Positions 1-5,223 of a DNA stretch of 5,223 bases are shown piece by piece. Every line of letters starts with the position of its first letter. The stretch's first letter is position 1. A model generated the notes under the pieces. That model had not been told where the DNA came from. It saw nothing but the letters and a program-made list of their open reading frames with translations, and did not search any database. The DNA lies in assembly GCA_016177865.1 (NCBI GenBank), contig JACOUJ010000394.1:1-5223 (forward strand), read 5' to 3'. The position numbers and the translations under genes are program-made. The stretch is from Candidatus Rokuibacteriota bacterium. GTDB taxonomy: Bacteria; Methylomirabilota; Methylomirabilia; Rokubacteriales; JACOUJ01.

Positions 1-830
1 GGACGCTCGCCGCGCCGAGTGCCCTGGACACGGCGCGACTCCTCGCGGGGCGCGCCAACCCGGAGCGGGCGGCCCTGCTGGAGGGCGTGCTCCGGGCGCG
101 CGGGGTGCCGCTGACGCGCGTGCCGTACCGGACCGTGGAGGGCGCCGGCGTGAACCTCTTTGCTGACGTCGGGATCGGCCACCGGGTCCTGCTGCTCGCC
201 GGCCATCACGACGCTGTGCCGGGCAGCCCCGGCGCGAACGATAATGCGGCCGCGGTCGGCATTTTGCTCGCGCTGCGAACACGCCTGGCAGCCGACCCGC
301 CGCAGCGGCTCACGGTGCGGTTCGGGTTTTTCGGAGATGAGGAGCGGGGGATGCTCGGCTCCCGCGTGTACGCGCGTACGGCTCCGCTTGACGCACTTCT
401 CGGTGTGGTAAGCCTGGAACTCTGCGGAATCGGCGACAGCCTGGTCCTCTGGGACGTCACGCCCGTGACGGCCGAGACTCCGCTCGTGCAGGCCTGGCTC
501 GCGGTGGTCGAGGCGCTCGGCTATCGGCGCGATGAGACCTATCATCTTGCGGAACCCGTCCCCTTCTTCGGGAGCGACCGCCGCCCCTTTGCGGACCGCG
601 GCGTGCCCGCCGTCGGTTTCACGGTCGTGCCGTCCGCAGCCGTCCAGGACTTGAGGGCATTTATCTATAGCGGCATCCGCGGGATCCTGGTCCCGCCCGC
701 GCGCCGCCCCCCGCCATTCACGACCTATCACAGCACGGGTGACCGCCCGGAGACCGTCGAGCCCGCGTCGCTCACGCGTGTCGGCGCGGTCCTCGAAGGA
801 CTCTGCCGCACTCTTGACGCGAAGGAGTGA
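1..830 (+). CDS. M28-family zinc metallopeptidase (aminopeptidase-like), 5' end outside window
   Basis: The reading frame is open from the window edge (first whole codon at 3) to the TGA at 828-830, giving 275 visible residues. Numbered from that codon, the M28 co-catalytic di-zinc signature is in order. GHHDAVPG holds the first ligand His68 and Asp70, and GANDNAAAVG holds bridging Asp80. FFGDEERGMLGS holds the general base Glu113 and ligand Glu114. Glu139 in SLELCGIGD sits where most members have Asp, an accepted alternative. FFGSDRRPF (about 189-196) is the substrate-side motif, and His243 in TYHSTGD is the last ligand. The family usually removes N-terminal residues from peptides and is often secreted. 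A signal peptide cannot be judged because the N terminus is missing. A GTG at 87 could start translation, but the upstream residues read as normal protein and no Shine-Dalgarno precedes it, so the true start is probably upstream. Family call is secure; the substrate is unknown. Confidence 0.9.
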   Translation, partial: TLAAPSALDTARLLAGRANPERAALLEGVLRARGVPLTRVPYRTVEGAGVNLFADVGIGHRVLLLAGHHDAVPGSPGANDNAAAVGILLALRTRLAADPPQRLTVRFGFFGDEERGMLGSRVYARTAPLDALLGVVSLELCGIGDSLVLWDVTPVTAETPLVQAWLAVVEALGYRRDETYHLAEPVPFFGSDRRPFADRGVPAVGFTVVPSAAVQDLRAFIYSGIRGILVPPARRPPPFTTYHSTGDRPETVEPASLTRVGAVLEGLCRTLDAKE

Positions 831-856
831 AACCGGGCTGGCGAGCGAGAAGGGCC

Positions 857-872
857 TTGGCCTGCCGGCCAA
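857..872. repeat. Perfect inverted repeat over the -35 box (possible operator)
   Basis: TTGGCC (857-862) and GGCCAA (867-872) are perfect inverted repeats around a 4-base centre, TGCC. The left arm coincides with the proposed -35 box, which is where a repressor dyad would block RNA polymerase. A transcript hairpin could also form, but no U-run follows (the next bases are AAATGG), so it does not look like an intrinsic terminator for the peptidase gene. Regulation by a protein binding here is inferred; no regulator gene is in the window. Confidence 0.35.
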
Positions 873-885
873 AATGGTTTATCAT
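857..885 (+). promoter_or_regulatory. Candidate sigma70-type promoter for the ubiD operon
   Basis: TTGGCC at 857-862 matches the -35 consensus at 4 of 6 positions. TATCAT at 880-885 matches the -10 consensus at 5 of 6. They are separated by an ideal 17 bases. Transcription would start near 892, leaving a leader of about 26 bases with a good ribosome binding site. The segment around the -10 (871-888) is AT-rich against a GC-rich background. It lies in the only gap of its kind upstream of ubiD. This is a motif match only; the start site is not known. Confidence 0.5.
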
Positions 886-905
886 CTAAGGACTTCGACG
901 CACGC

Positions 906-911
906 AGGAGG
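906..911 (+). promoter_or_regulatory. Strong ribosome binding site of ubiD-like gene
   Basis: A full AGGAGG sits 6 bases before the ATG at 918. This supports that start and suggests efficient translation of the first gene of the unit. Confidence 0.75.
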
Positions 912-917
912 AACCCT

Positions 918-2345
918 ATGAGCACCCGTGACTTAAGACAATGGATCCAGGACGCCGAGCGGCTTGGCGAGATCAAGCACATCCGCGGCGCCCAGTGGGA
1001 CACCGAGATCGGGGCGATCACTGAGCTGGCCCAGCACCGCGAGAACGGGCCAGCCGTCCTCTTTGACGAGGTTCCGGGCTACCCCAAAGGCTACAGAATC
1101 CTGGTCAATACTCTTGGTTCGCTGAGGCGGACTGCCCTGACCCTCGGGCTCGACACAAGCATTGACAGGCCCATGGACCTCGTCCGGACCTGGCGGGAGC
1201 GGTCGAAGAGGCTTATGCCGATCCCGGCCAAGATGGTGGACAAAGGCCCGGTGATGGAGAACATCGACACCGGAAAGAACGTCAACGTCTTGAAGTTCCC
1301 CACGCCGAAGTGGCATGAGCACGACGGCGGGCGCTACATCGGCACCGGGAGCATCGACATCACGCGCGACCCGGAAGAAGGGTGGGTCAACCTGGGGACC
1401 TACCGGGTGATGATTCACGACGAGACCACGGTCGGCTTCTACATCTCTCCGGGCAAGCACGGCCGCATCCAGCGGGAGAAGTGGTTCGCCTCCAAGCAAC
1501 CGATGAAGGTGGCGGTTTCGATCGGCCATGACCCCCTCATCTTCCTCGCAGGGAGCATCGAGGTCCCGTACGGGGTCTCGGAGTACGACTGGGTGGGTGG
1601 CGTGTACGGCGAGCCGGTCGAGGTGATCGAGGGGCCGGAGACCGGGCTGCCGCTCCCTGCGAGCGCCGAGATTGTCATCGAGGGAACCGCGGATCCGACG
1701 GAGGTCCGGGCGGAGGGGCCCTTCGGCGAATGGACCGGCTACTACGCAAGCTCCACCCGGCCGGAGCCGATCATCAAGGTCGAGCGCGTGATGTACCGAA
1801 ATACTCCGATCATGCTCGGGAGCCCGCCGGGCAAGCCCCCCTCGGAGCTGACGGCGTACCGGGCGATCCTGCGCTCAGCATTGATCTGGGACGAGATGGA
1901 GAAGGCGGGCGTCCCCGACATCAGAGGGATCTGGTGCCATCCGGCCGGCGGCACGCGCTTGTTCGTGGTCGTGGCGATCAAACAGCGCTATTCTGGCCAT
2001 GCCAAGCATGCGGCGCTGGCAGCCATGGGGTGTCGCGCGGGCGCCTACCTCGGGCGCTACGTGATCGTGGTGGATGAGGACATTGACCCGACGGATACCT
2101 TTGAAGTTCTCTGGGCGATGACCACCCGGGTCGATCCTGAAAAGGACATCGAGATCATTAAGCGGATGTGGAGCGGCCCGCTCGACCCCATCATCCCGCC
2201 GGGGCAAAAGGGATTCAACTCACGGGCGATCATCGACGCGACGCGCCCCTACGACTGGAAGGACCAGTTCCCGATGGTCGCCGTCTCGAGCCCGGAGGTG
2301 CTGGAGGCGGCCCGGAAGAAGTGGGGGCAACAATTGTTTGGATAG
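918..2345 (+). CDS. UbiD-family prenylated-FMN-dependent (de)carboxylase
   Basis: This 475-residue cytosolic enzyme has the normal length for the UbiD family, which uses prenylated FMN made by UbiX-type enzymes to add or remove CO2 on aromatic or alpha,beta-unsaturated acids. The key residues match the spacing known from fungal Fdc1. Asn158 and Arg163 lie in WVNLGTYR, and His181 in SPGKHGR is exactly 23 residues after Asn158. Glu222 in VSEYDW is the likely third metal/cofactor ligand. Glu266 and Glu271 in EGPFGEWTGYY complete the Glu-Arg-Glu catalytic triad with Arg163. Later family features include RYSGHAKHAA (357-366) and the acidic VVDEDIDPTD (384-393). The ATG at 918 follows an ideal AGGAGG. 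It is probably the first gene of a unit with two transporters and a ThDP enzyme. The family includes 4-hydroxybenzoate, vanillate, gallate, protocatechuate and ferulate/cinnamate decarboxylases. I cannot choose among them, so ubiquinone synthesis should not be assumed. No ubiX homologue is visible here. Confidence 0.93.
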   Translation: MSTRDLRQWIQDAERLGEIKHIRGAQWDTEIGAITELAQHRENGPAVLFDEVPGYPKGYRILVNTLGSLRRTALTLGLDTSIDRPMDLVRTWRERSKRLMPIPAKMVDKGPVMENIDTGKNVNVLKFPTPKWHEHDGGRYIGTGSIDITRDPEEGWVNLGTYRVMIHDETTVGFYISPGKHGRIQREKWFASKQPMKVAVSIGHDPLIFLAGSIEVPYGVSEYDWVGGVYGEPVEVIEGPETGLPLPASAEIVIEGTADPTEVRAEGPFGEWTGYYASSTRPEPIIKVERVMYRNTPIMLGSPPGKPPSELTAYRAILRSALIWDEMEKAGVPDIRGIWCHPAGGTRLFVVVAIKQRYSGHAKHAALAAMGCRAGAYLGRYVIVVDEDIDPTDTFEVLWAMTTRVDPEKDIEIIKRMWSGPLDPIIPPGQKGFNSRAIIDATRPYDWKDQFPMVAVSSPEVLEAARKKWGQQLFG

Positions 2346-2346
2346 C

Positions 2347-2359
2347 GACAAGGCTTGTC
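2347..2359. repeat. Short 13-base dyad just after the ubiD stop
   Basis: GACAAG (2347-2352) and CTTGTC (2354-2359) are perfect inverted repeats around one G, starting two bases after the TAG stop. As RNA only about five pairs could form with a GGC loop, and no U-run follows, so it is a poor terminator. It may be a minor RNA element or chance. The rest of the 94-base gap (2346-2439) shows no convincing promoter. Confidence 0.2.
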
Positions 2360-2425
2360 CTGCCGAGCAACGCCCAAGTACAGCCGTCAGACTCGCGGCC
2401 CGATGAACCCAGGTGGGGGAGGTCC

Positions 2426-2431
2426 AGGAGG
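2426..2431 (+). promoter_or_regulatory. Ribosome binding site that selects the TTG start at 2440
   Basis: AGGAGG lies 8 bases before TTG 2440. The alternative GTG at 2413 has only CCGATGAACCCAG upstream, with no Shine-Dalgarno match. An in-frame TGA at 2404-2406 rules out any earlier start. Confidence 0.6.
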
Positions 2432-2439
2432 GGGAGTGG

Positions 2440-3687
2440 TTGGGACTCACCCCTCCTGACAAAAAACGCTGGCGACCGTACCACACCGTCTGGGCCGTCC
2501 TGGTCACGGGGTGGGTCGGCAACTATATGGTCAGAGTGGGGATTGCCCCGGTCCTGGTCCCCTTGATCCAAGAATTTCAATTGAGCTACACACAAGCGGG
2601 GCTTCTGGCCACCGCCTTCTTTTATGCCTACACCTTCATGCAACTTCCGGCAGGCCATCTGGGGGATCGGCTCGGTCGCAAGGTCATGCTCCTCTTCTCG
2701 ACCACCTGCACGGCCACGATGTCCCTCCTGACCGCGGTGGCAGCGTCGTTCCCGGCCCTCTTCGTATTCAGGTTTTTCACCGGAGTGGGACAGGGCACGT
2801 ACTTCGTCAACGACCGCCCCGTCATCGCCGCATACACCCCGAAGGATCAGATGGGCTTCGGCCAGGGGGTCTCGTTCATCGGCCTCGGGATCGGCATGTG
2901 CCTGGGCGTGCTCCTCTCGGGCCTGATTGCCGAGCGGTGGGGATGGCGCGCCGTATTTTTCAGCTTCATGCTGCTCCCGCTTCTGGCCGCGACAGGAATC
3001 GCGCTTCTGATCCGGGAGCCGCCCCGGACACGAGAGGCGCCAGGCGTCCGGCGCCCGTGGGGCGTGATCTTCCGGAGCCGTGACCTGTGGCTTCTCAACG
3101 TTGGCGGGATCGCCGCCGTCTACGCGCTGTGGGTAGTCGGCACGTGGGCGCCCGCGATGTTCAAAGAGGTGGGAGTCGGCGAGTTGTCCCGGGCCTCGCT
3201 CTACTCGAGCCTCCTGGGCCTCGCCGCCGTCCCCGGGCTCATCGTCACCGGGTGGCTTTCGGACTGGCTTGTGGCGCGAGGGAAGGGCCGCAAAGGGCTC
3301 ATCGGCCTCGAGCTACTCGCGATCGCGGGGAGCATGTTCCTCATGGGGTATGCCGTGGAGGCCAGGGCGAACGTGGGCGTCCTCGCTGGCCTCGTCTTCG
3401 TCTCGGGACTCTTCATCTGGGGGATCTGGGCTCCGATGTACGCGCTCCTGCCCGAGATGGTGCCGAAGGAGATCCTGGGGACGACCTACGGCTTCACGAA
3501 CAGCGTGCATTTCCTCGGCTCGCTCCTCGCCCCGTGGCTCACCGGGGCGATCAAGGACGCCACCGGCTCGTTCGCCTGGGGGGGCTACGCCGCGGGACTG
3601 ATCGGGGTCGCCGGGGGACTGCTCATCCTGGGAATGCGTCCGCCATTTCGCTGGGGACGCGATGTGCCGGTCCTGACTTCATCGTGA
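2440..3687 (+). CDS. MFS transporter, organic-anion symporter-like
   Basis: With the TTG start the protein has 415 residues, normal for a 12-helix major facilitator permease of the inner membrane. A basic N terminus (PPDKKRWRPYH) precedes helix 1 (about 16-40). GHLGDRLGRK (72-81) between helices 2 and 3 is a textbook MFS motif A. RFFTGVGQG (111-119) in helix 4 is motif B, with Arg111. A polar, Arg-rich central loop (about 192-214) joins the two halves. A second, stretched motif A (GWLSDW...GKGRK, 271-285) lies in the C-terminal half. The FFYAYTFMQLPAGHLGDR stretch recalls anion:cation symporters for sugar acids and aromatic acids, but the substrate cannot be fixed. A GTG at 2413 would add nine residues (424 in total); I prefer TTG 2440 because of its AGGAGG. 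The gene follows ubiD by 94 bases and precedes the second MFS gene by 13, so uptake of the UbiD substrate is a plausible inferred role. Confidence 0.88.
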   Translation: MGLTPPDKKRWRPYHTVWAVLVTGWVGNYMVRVGIAPVLVPLIQEFQLSYTQAGLLATAFFYAYTFMQLPAGHLGDRLGRKVMLLFSTTCTATMSLLTAVAASFPALFVFRFFTGVGQGTYFVNDRPVIAAYTPKDQMGFGQGVSFIGLGIGMCLGVLLSGLIAERWGWRAVFFSFMLLPLLAATGIALLIREPPRTREAPGVRRPWGVIFRSRDLWLLNVGGIAAVYALWVVGTWAPAMFKEVGVGELSRASLYSSLLGLAAVPGLIVTGWLSDWLVARGKGRKGLIGLELLAIAGSMFLMGYAVEARANVGVLAGLVFVSGLFIWGIWAPMYALLPEMVPKEILGTTYGFTNSVHFLGSLLAPWLTGAIKDATGSFAWGGYAAGLIGVAGGLLILGMRPPFRWGRDVPVLTSS

Positions 3688-3700
3688 CGCGGAGAATCAG

Positions 3701-4927
3701 ATGCTAACCGAACAGGCCGCGCCTGACATCAGGCCGGGAGGGATCACGGTCCTCACCATGGTGGCCCTGGGGCATGCCGTGAATCACGCGTATGCCGCGC
3801 TGCTCCCACTTCTCTATCCGGCCATCATGTCGGACCTCGGGTTCGGCTATAGCCGGCTCGGCCTTCTTGTGGCGGTGAGCCGCGGCGTGGGTCAGGGGCT
3901 CCAGTGGCTCCCCGGGTATTTGAGCCAGTGGGTCCGGCGAAAGACCCTCATGGGATTCGGAACGGTCGGCCAGGGAATCTTTTACGGGATTTCGGGGCTG
4001 GCGACCGGATTCGGGAGCTTCATGGGCTGTCTAACCCTGAACAGTCTCTCCGGAAGCCCGCAGCATCCGAACGGCAACTCCCTGATTCTGGACTATTTCG
4101 GCAGGGCCCATCGCGGGCGGGTACTGGCGATCCACTATGCCGGCGGCAATGCCGGCACGGTGCTGGTCCCGCTCGTGGGCGCGCTTCTTCTCACGACGTT
4201 CGGCTGGCGCACGACCCTCCTGCTCTTCGGTCTTCCCGGGATCCTCATCGGACTCCTCATGCTCTGGTTCATCCGCGAGGAGGACAACGGGCACGCCATG
4301 GAGGTCAGGGAGAAGCCCAGGTTCGGCCGGGAGACCCTGGCGATTCTGAAAAACAAGAACCTCCGCTGGGTAATCGCAGCCCAGGCGACCGCGGCGGGCG
4401 GGAGAGGGCTCGGCGTCGTGATCACGTTCGTCCCGCTCTACCTGAAGCAGGGCCTGGGTCTGTCGGTGATGAACACCGGCTTCCTCTTCACGCTGATGCT
4501 GATCGGGAGTGTCGTCGGCCCGATGCTCGCCGGCTTCCTCTCGGATCGGATCGGGGCGCGGAAGCCGGTCCTCATCAGTTCGTATCTCGCCTCCACCGCC
4601 ACCACGCTGCTCCTCATCCATCTGGGCGCGGAGATGGTCTGGATCCTGCCCGTCATGCTCTTCCTCCTGGGCACCTTCGTCTACTCCGAGGCCCCGATGC
4701 TCCAGACCCTGGCTGCCGACTCGACCGAGGGGCTCTCCCCGGACGTGCTCTTCGGGATCTACTATACGTTCGGCTTCGGGGCCGCCTCGCTCTGGGCGAT
4801 CGTCATGGGCTTCCTCGTCGAGAGCTTCGGGTTCCGTCCCGCGTTCTATGTGATGGCAAGCTCGTACGCCGTCGCGGCGCTCTGGATCTCCCGCTTGAGG
4901 CTCCCGGCGCGCGTCGCCTCGGGGTAA
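3701..4927 (+). CDS. MFS transporter, fosmidomycin-resistance (FSR)-like branch
   Basis: This 408-residue membrane protein is clearly MFS but not a recent duplicate of the gene before it. Helix 1 carries GHAVNHAYAALLPLLYP (24-40), and the helix 4-5 region carries SPQHPNGNSL (119-128) and HYAGGNAG (145-152). These resemble the FSR pattern of a His-Pro-Glu-like motif followed by GGNxG. The N-terminal motif A is degenerate: GYLSQWVRRK (72-81) has Gln76 in place of the usual Asp and Arg79 in place of Gly. The C-terminal copy GFLSDRIGARK (278-288) is intact. The central loop (about 192-220) is charged. ATG 3701 has GGAGA starting 10 bases upstream and lies 13 bases after the previous stop, so the two transporters are probably translated from one mRNA. 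FSR relatives are often exporters, so it may expel a product or toxic intermediate while the other MFS imports. That division of labour is inference. Confidence 0.87.
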   Translation: MLTEQAAPDIRPGGITVLTMVALGHAVNHAYAALLPLLYPAIMSDLGFGYSRLGLLVAVSRGVGQGLQWLPGYLSQWVRRKTLMGFGTVGQGIFYGISGLATGFGSFMGCLTLNSLSGSPQHPNGNSLILDYFGRAHRGRVLAIHYAGGNAGTVLVPLVGALLLTTFGWRTTLLLFGLPGILIGLLMLWFIREEDNGHAMEVREKPRFGRETLAILKNKNLRWVIAAQATAAGGRGLGVVITFVPLYLKQGLGLSVMNTGFLFTLMLIGSVVGPMLAGFLSDRIGARKPVLISSYLASTATTLLLIHLGAEMVWILPVMLFLLGTFVYSEAPMLQTLAADSTEGLSPDVLFGIYYTFGFGAASLWAIVMGFLVESFGFRPAFYVMASSYAVAALWISRLRLPARVASG

Positions 4928-4932
4928 GGAGG
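4926..4932 (+). promoter_or_regulatory. Ribosome binding site overlapping the MFS stop codon
   Basis: AAGGAGG begins inside the TAA stop (4925-4927) of the second MFS gene and ends 10 bases before ATG 4943. No other good start lies between that stop and 4943 in this frame, so it fixes the start. The overlap points to one transcript with coupled translation. Confidence 0.65.
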
Positions 4933-4942
4933 CACGCTGACG

Positions 4943-5223
4943 ATGGAATTGAATGGCGCCGAGCTCGTCGTGAAGGCCCTGAGGGCCGAGGGGGTCGAAG
5001 TCATCTTCGGCGTGATCGGCAGCTCCATCCTCGATCTGGCTGACGCCATCGCCCGAAGCCCGGGACTCCGGTTCGTCCCCACCCAGACCGAGCAGGCCGC
5101 CGCCTATATGGCCGACGGCTACGCCCGAGTCACGGGCAAGCCCGGGGTCTGCTGCGCCACCGTCGGCCCCGGGGCGACGAACCTCCTCGGTGGGGTCGCG
5201 CAGGCGTTCCTCGAGTCCTCCCC
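4943..5223 (+). CDS. Thiamine-diphosphate-dependent enzyme, acetolactate synthase-like, 3' end outside window
   Basis: Only the first 93 codons are present, and the frame is open at the window edge. They form the start of the N-terminal pyrimidine-binding domain of the acetolactate synthase / pyruvate oxidase superfamily. The pattern is GAELVVKALRAEGVEVIFG (5-23), the ThDP-activating Glu50 in TEQAAAYMADGYAR (49-62), then TGKPGV (64-69) and VGPGATNLLGGV (74-85). The family handles 2-oxo acids or aldehydes through an enamine intermediate: acetolactate synthase, sulfoacetaldehyde acetyltransferase, oxalyl-CoA or benzoylformate decarboxylase and relatives. Two local features are less usual. FGVIGSS replaces the common FGxPGG and recalls sulfoacetaldehyde acetyltransferase, and Thr49 stands where His usually precedes the catalytic Glu. 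Full members have about 550-600 residues, so the reaction cannot be assigned from this part. It starts 15 bases after the second MFS gene and is probably the same operon. Confidence 0.88.
   Translation, partial: MELNGAELVVKALRAEGVEVIFGVIGSSILDLADAIARSPGLRFVPTQTEQAAAYMADGYARVTGKPGVCCATVGPGATNLLGGVAQAFLESS

Noticed and set aside
857..880. Intrinsic terminator for the peptidase gene formed by the TTGGCC/GGCCAA repeat
   Set aside because: The stem is only six pairs and is followed by AAATGG rather than a run of T, so an operator or chance dyad is more likely.
933..1529. A 198-codon antisense open frame inside ubiD
   Set aside because: It lies fully within a conserved UbiD gene with all catalytic residues and shows no domain of its own.
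2403..2459. A small 18-residue open frame (ATG 2403) just before the first MFS gene, considered as a leader peptide
   Set aside because: It has no Shine-Dalgarno, its product is a Gly-rich run arising from the G-rich ribosome-binding region, and there is no attenuator-like hairpin pair after it.
4138..4157. A 7-base inverted repeat, TGCCGGC / GCCGGCA, with a 6-base loop
   Set aside because: It lies within codons for the conserved AGGNAG segment of the second MFS protein, so codon choice in GC-rich DNA explains it. No U-run follows.
4031..4621. A 196-codon antisense open frame inside the second MFS gene
   Set aside because: The product is low-complexity, charged, and rich in Glu, Arg and His, with no recognisable motif. 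The opposite strand encodes clear MFS helices.
2440..4927. Tandem duplication producing the two adjacent MFS genes
   Set aside because: Apart from general MFS features the proteins differ in signature motifs: an intact GHLGDRLGRK against a degenerate GYLSQWVRRK, with FSR-type HPNG and GGNAG only in the second. They are better explained as different branches brought together.
3904..5043. A 379-codon open frame on the + strand overlapping most of the second MFS gene and the start of the ThDP gene
   Set aside because: Its translation is rich in Arg, Gly and Pro with no membrane or domain pattern, and it crosses two well-supported genes. It is a long out-of-frame shadow typical of GC-rich DNA.

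Overview
This is a GC-rich window (roughly two-thirds G+C by eye, with G/C strongly preferred at third codon positions), and every supported gene lies on the + strand. The style suggests a high-GC soil or sediment bacterium, for example a proteobacterium or an uncultured lineage such as Rokubacteria. Nothing here fixes the taxon: there is no RNA gene or phylogenetic marker, so the lineage is a guess.

Layout: (1) positions 1-830 hold the 3' part of an M28-family zinc peptidase gene whose start lies outside the window. (2) Positions 831-917 are an 87-base gap with a sigma70-like promoter. A perfect TTGGCC/GGCCAA inverted repeat overlaps its -35 box, and a strong Shine-Dalgarno follows. (3) Positions 918-2345 encode a complete UbiD-family prenyl-FMN-dependent (de)carboxylase with all expected catalytic and cofactor residues. 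(4) Positions 2440-3687 encode a 12-helix MFS transporter resembling organic-anion symporters, probably using a TTG start. (5) Positions 3701-4927 encode a second MFS protein from a different branch, resembling the fosmidomycin-resistance (FSR) type. (6) From 4943 to the window edge is the N-terminal part of a thiamine-diphosphate (ThDP) enzyme of the acetolactate synthase/sulfoacetaldehyde acetyltransferase type.

The last four genes are probably one transcription unit. The gaps after ubiD are 94, 13 and 15 bases, each downstream gene has its own Shine-Dalgarno, and no terminator is visible between them. A reasonable inference is a small catabolic operon: one or both transporters move an organic (perhaps aromatic or unsaturated) acid, UbiD decarboxylates it, and the ThDP enzyme does C-C bond chemistry on a 2-oxo acid or aldehyde. 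Substrates cannot be read from the sequence. The peptidase has its own 3' end before the promoter and is probably not part of this unit.

I see no mobile element, CRISPR array, tRNA, rRNA, riboswitch or clear intrinsic terminator. The window looks like ordinary accessory metabolism. The most notable points are the unusual gene combination, the operator-like palindrome on the promoter, and local departures from family motifs in the second MFS protein and the ThDP enzyme.
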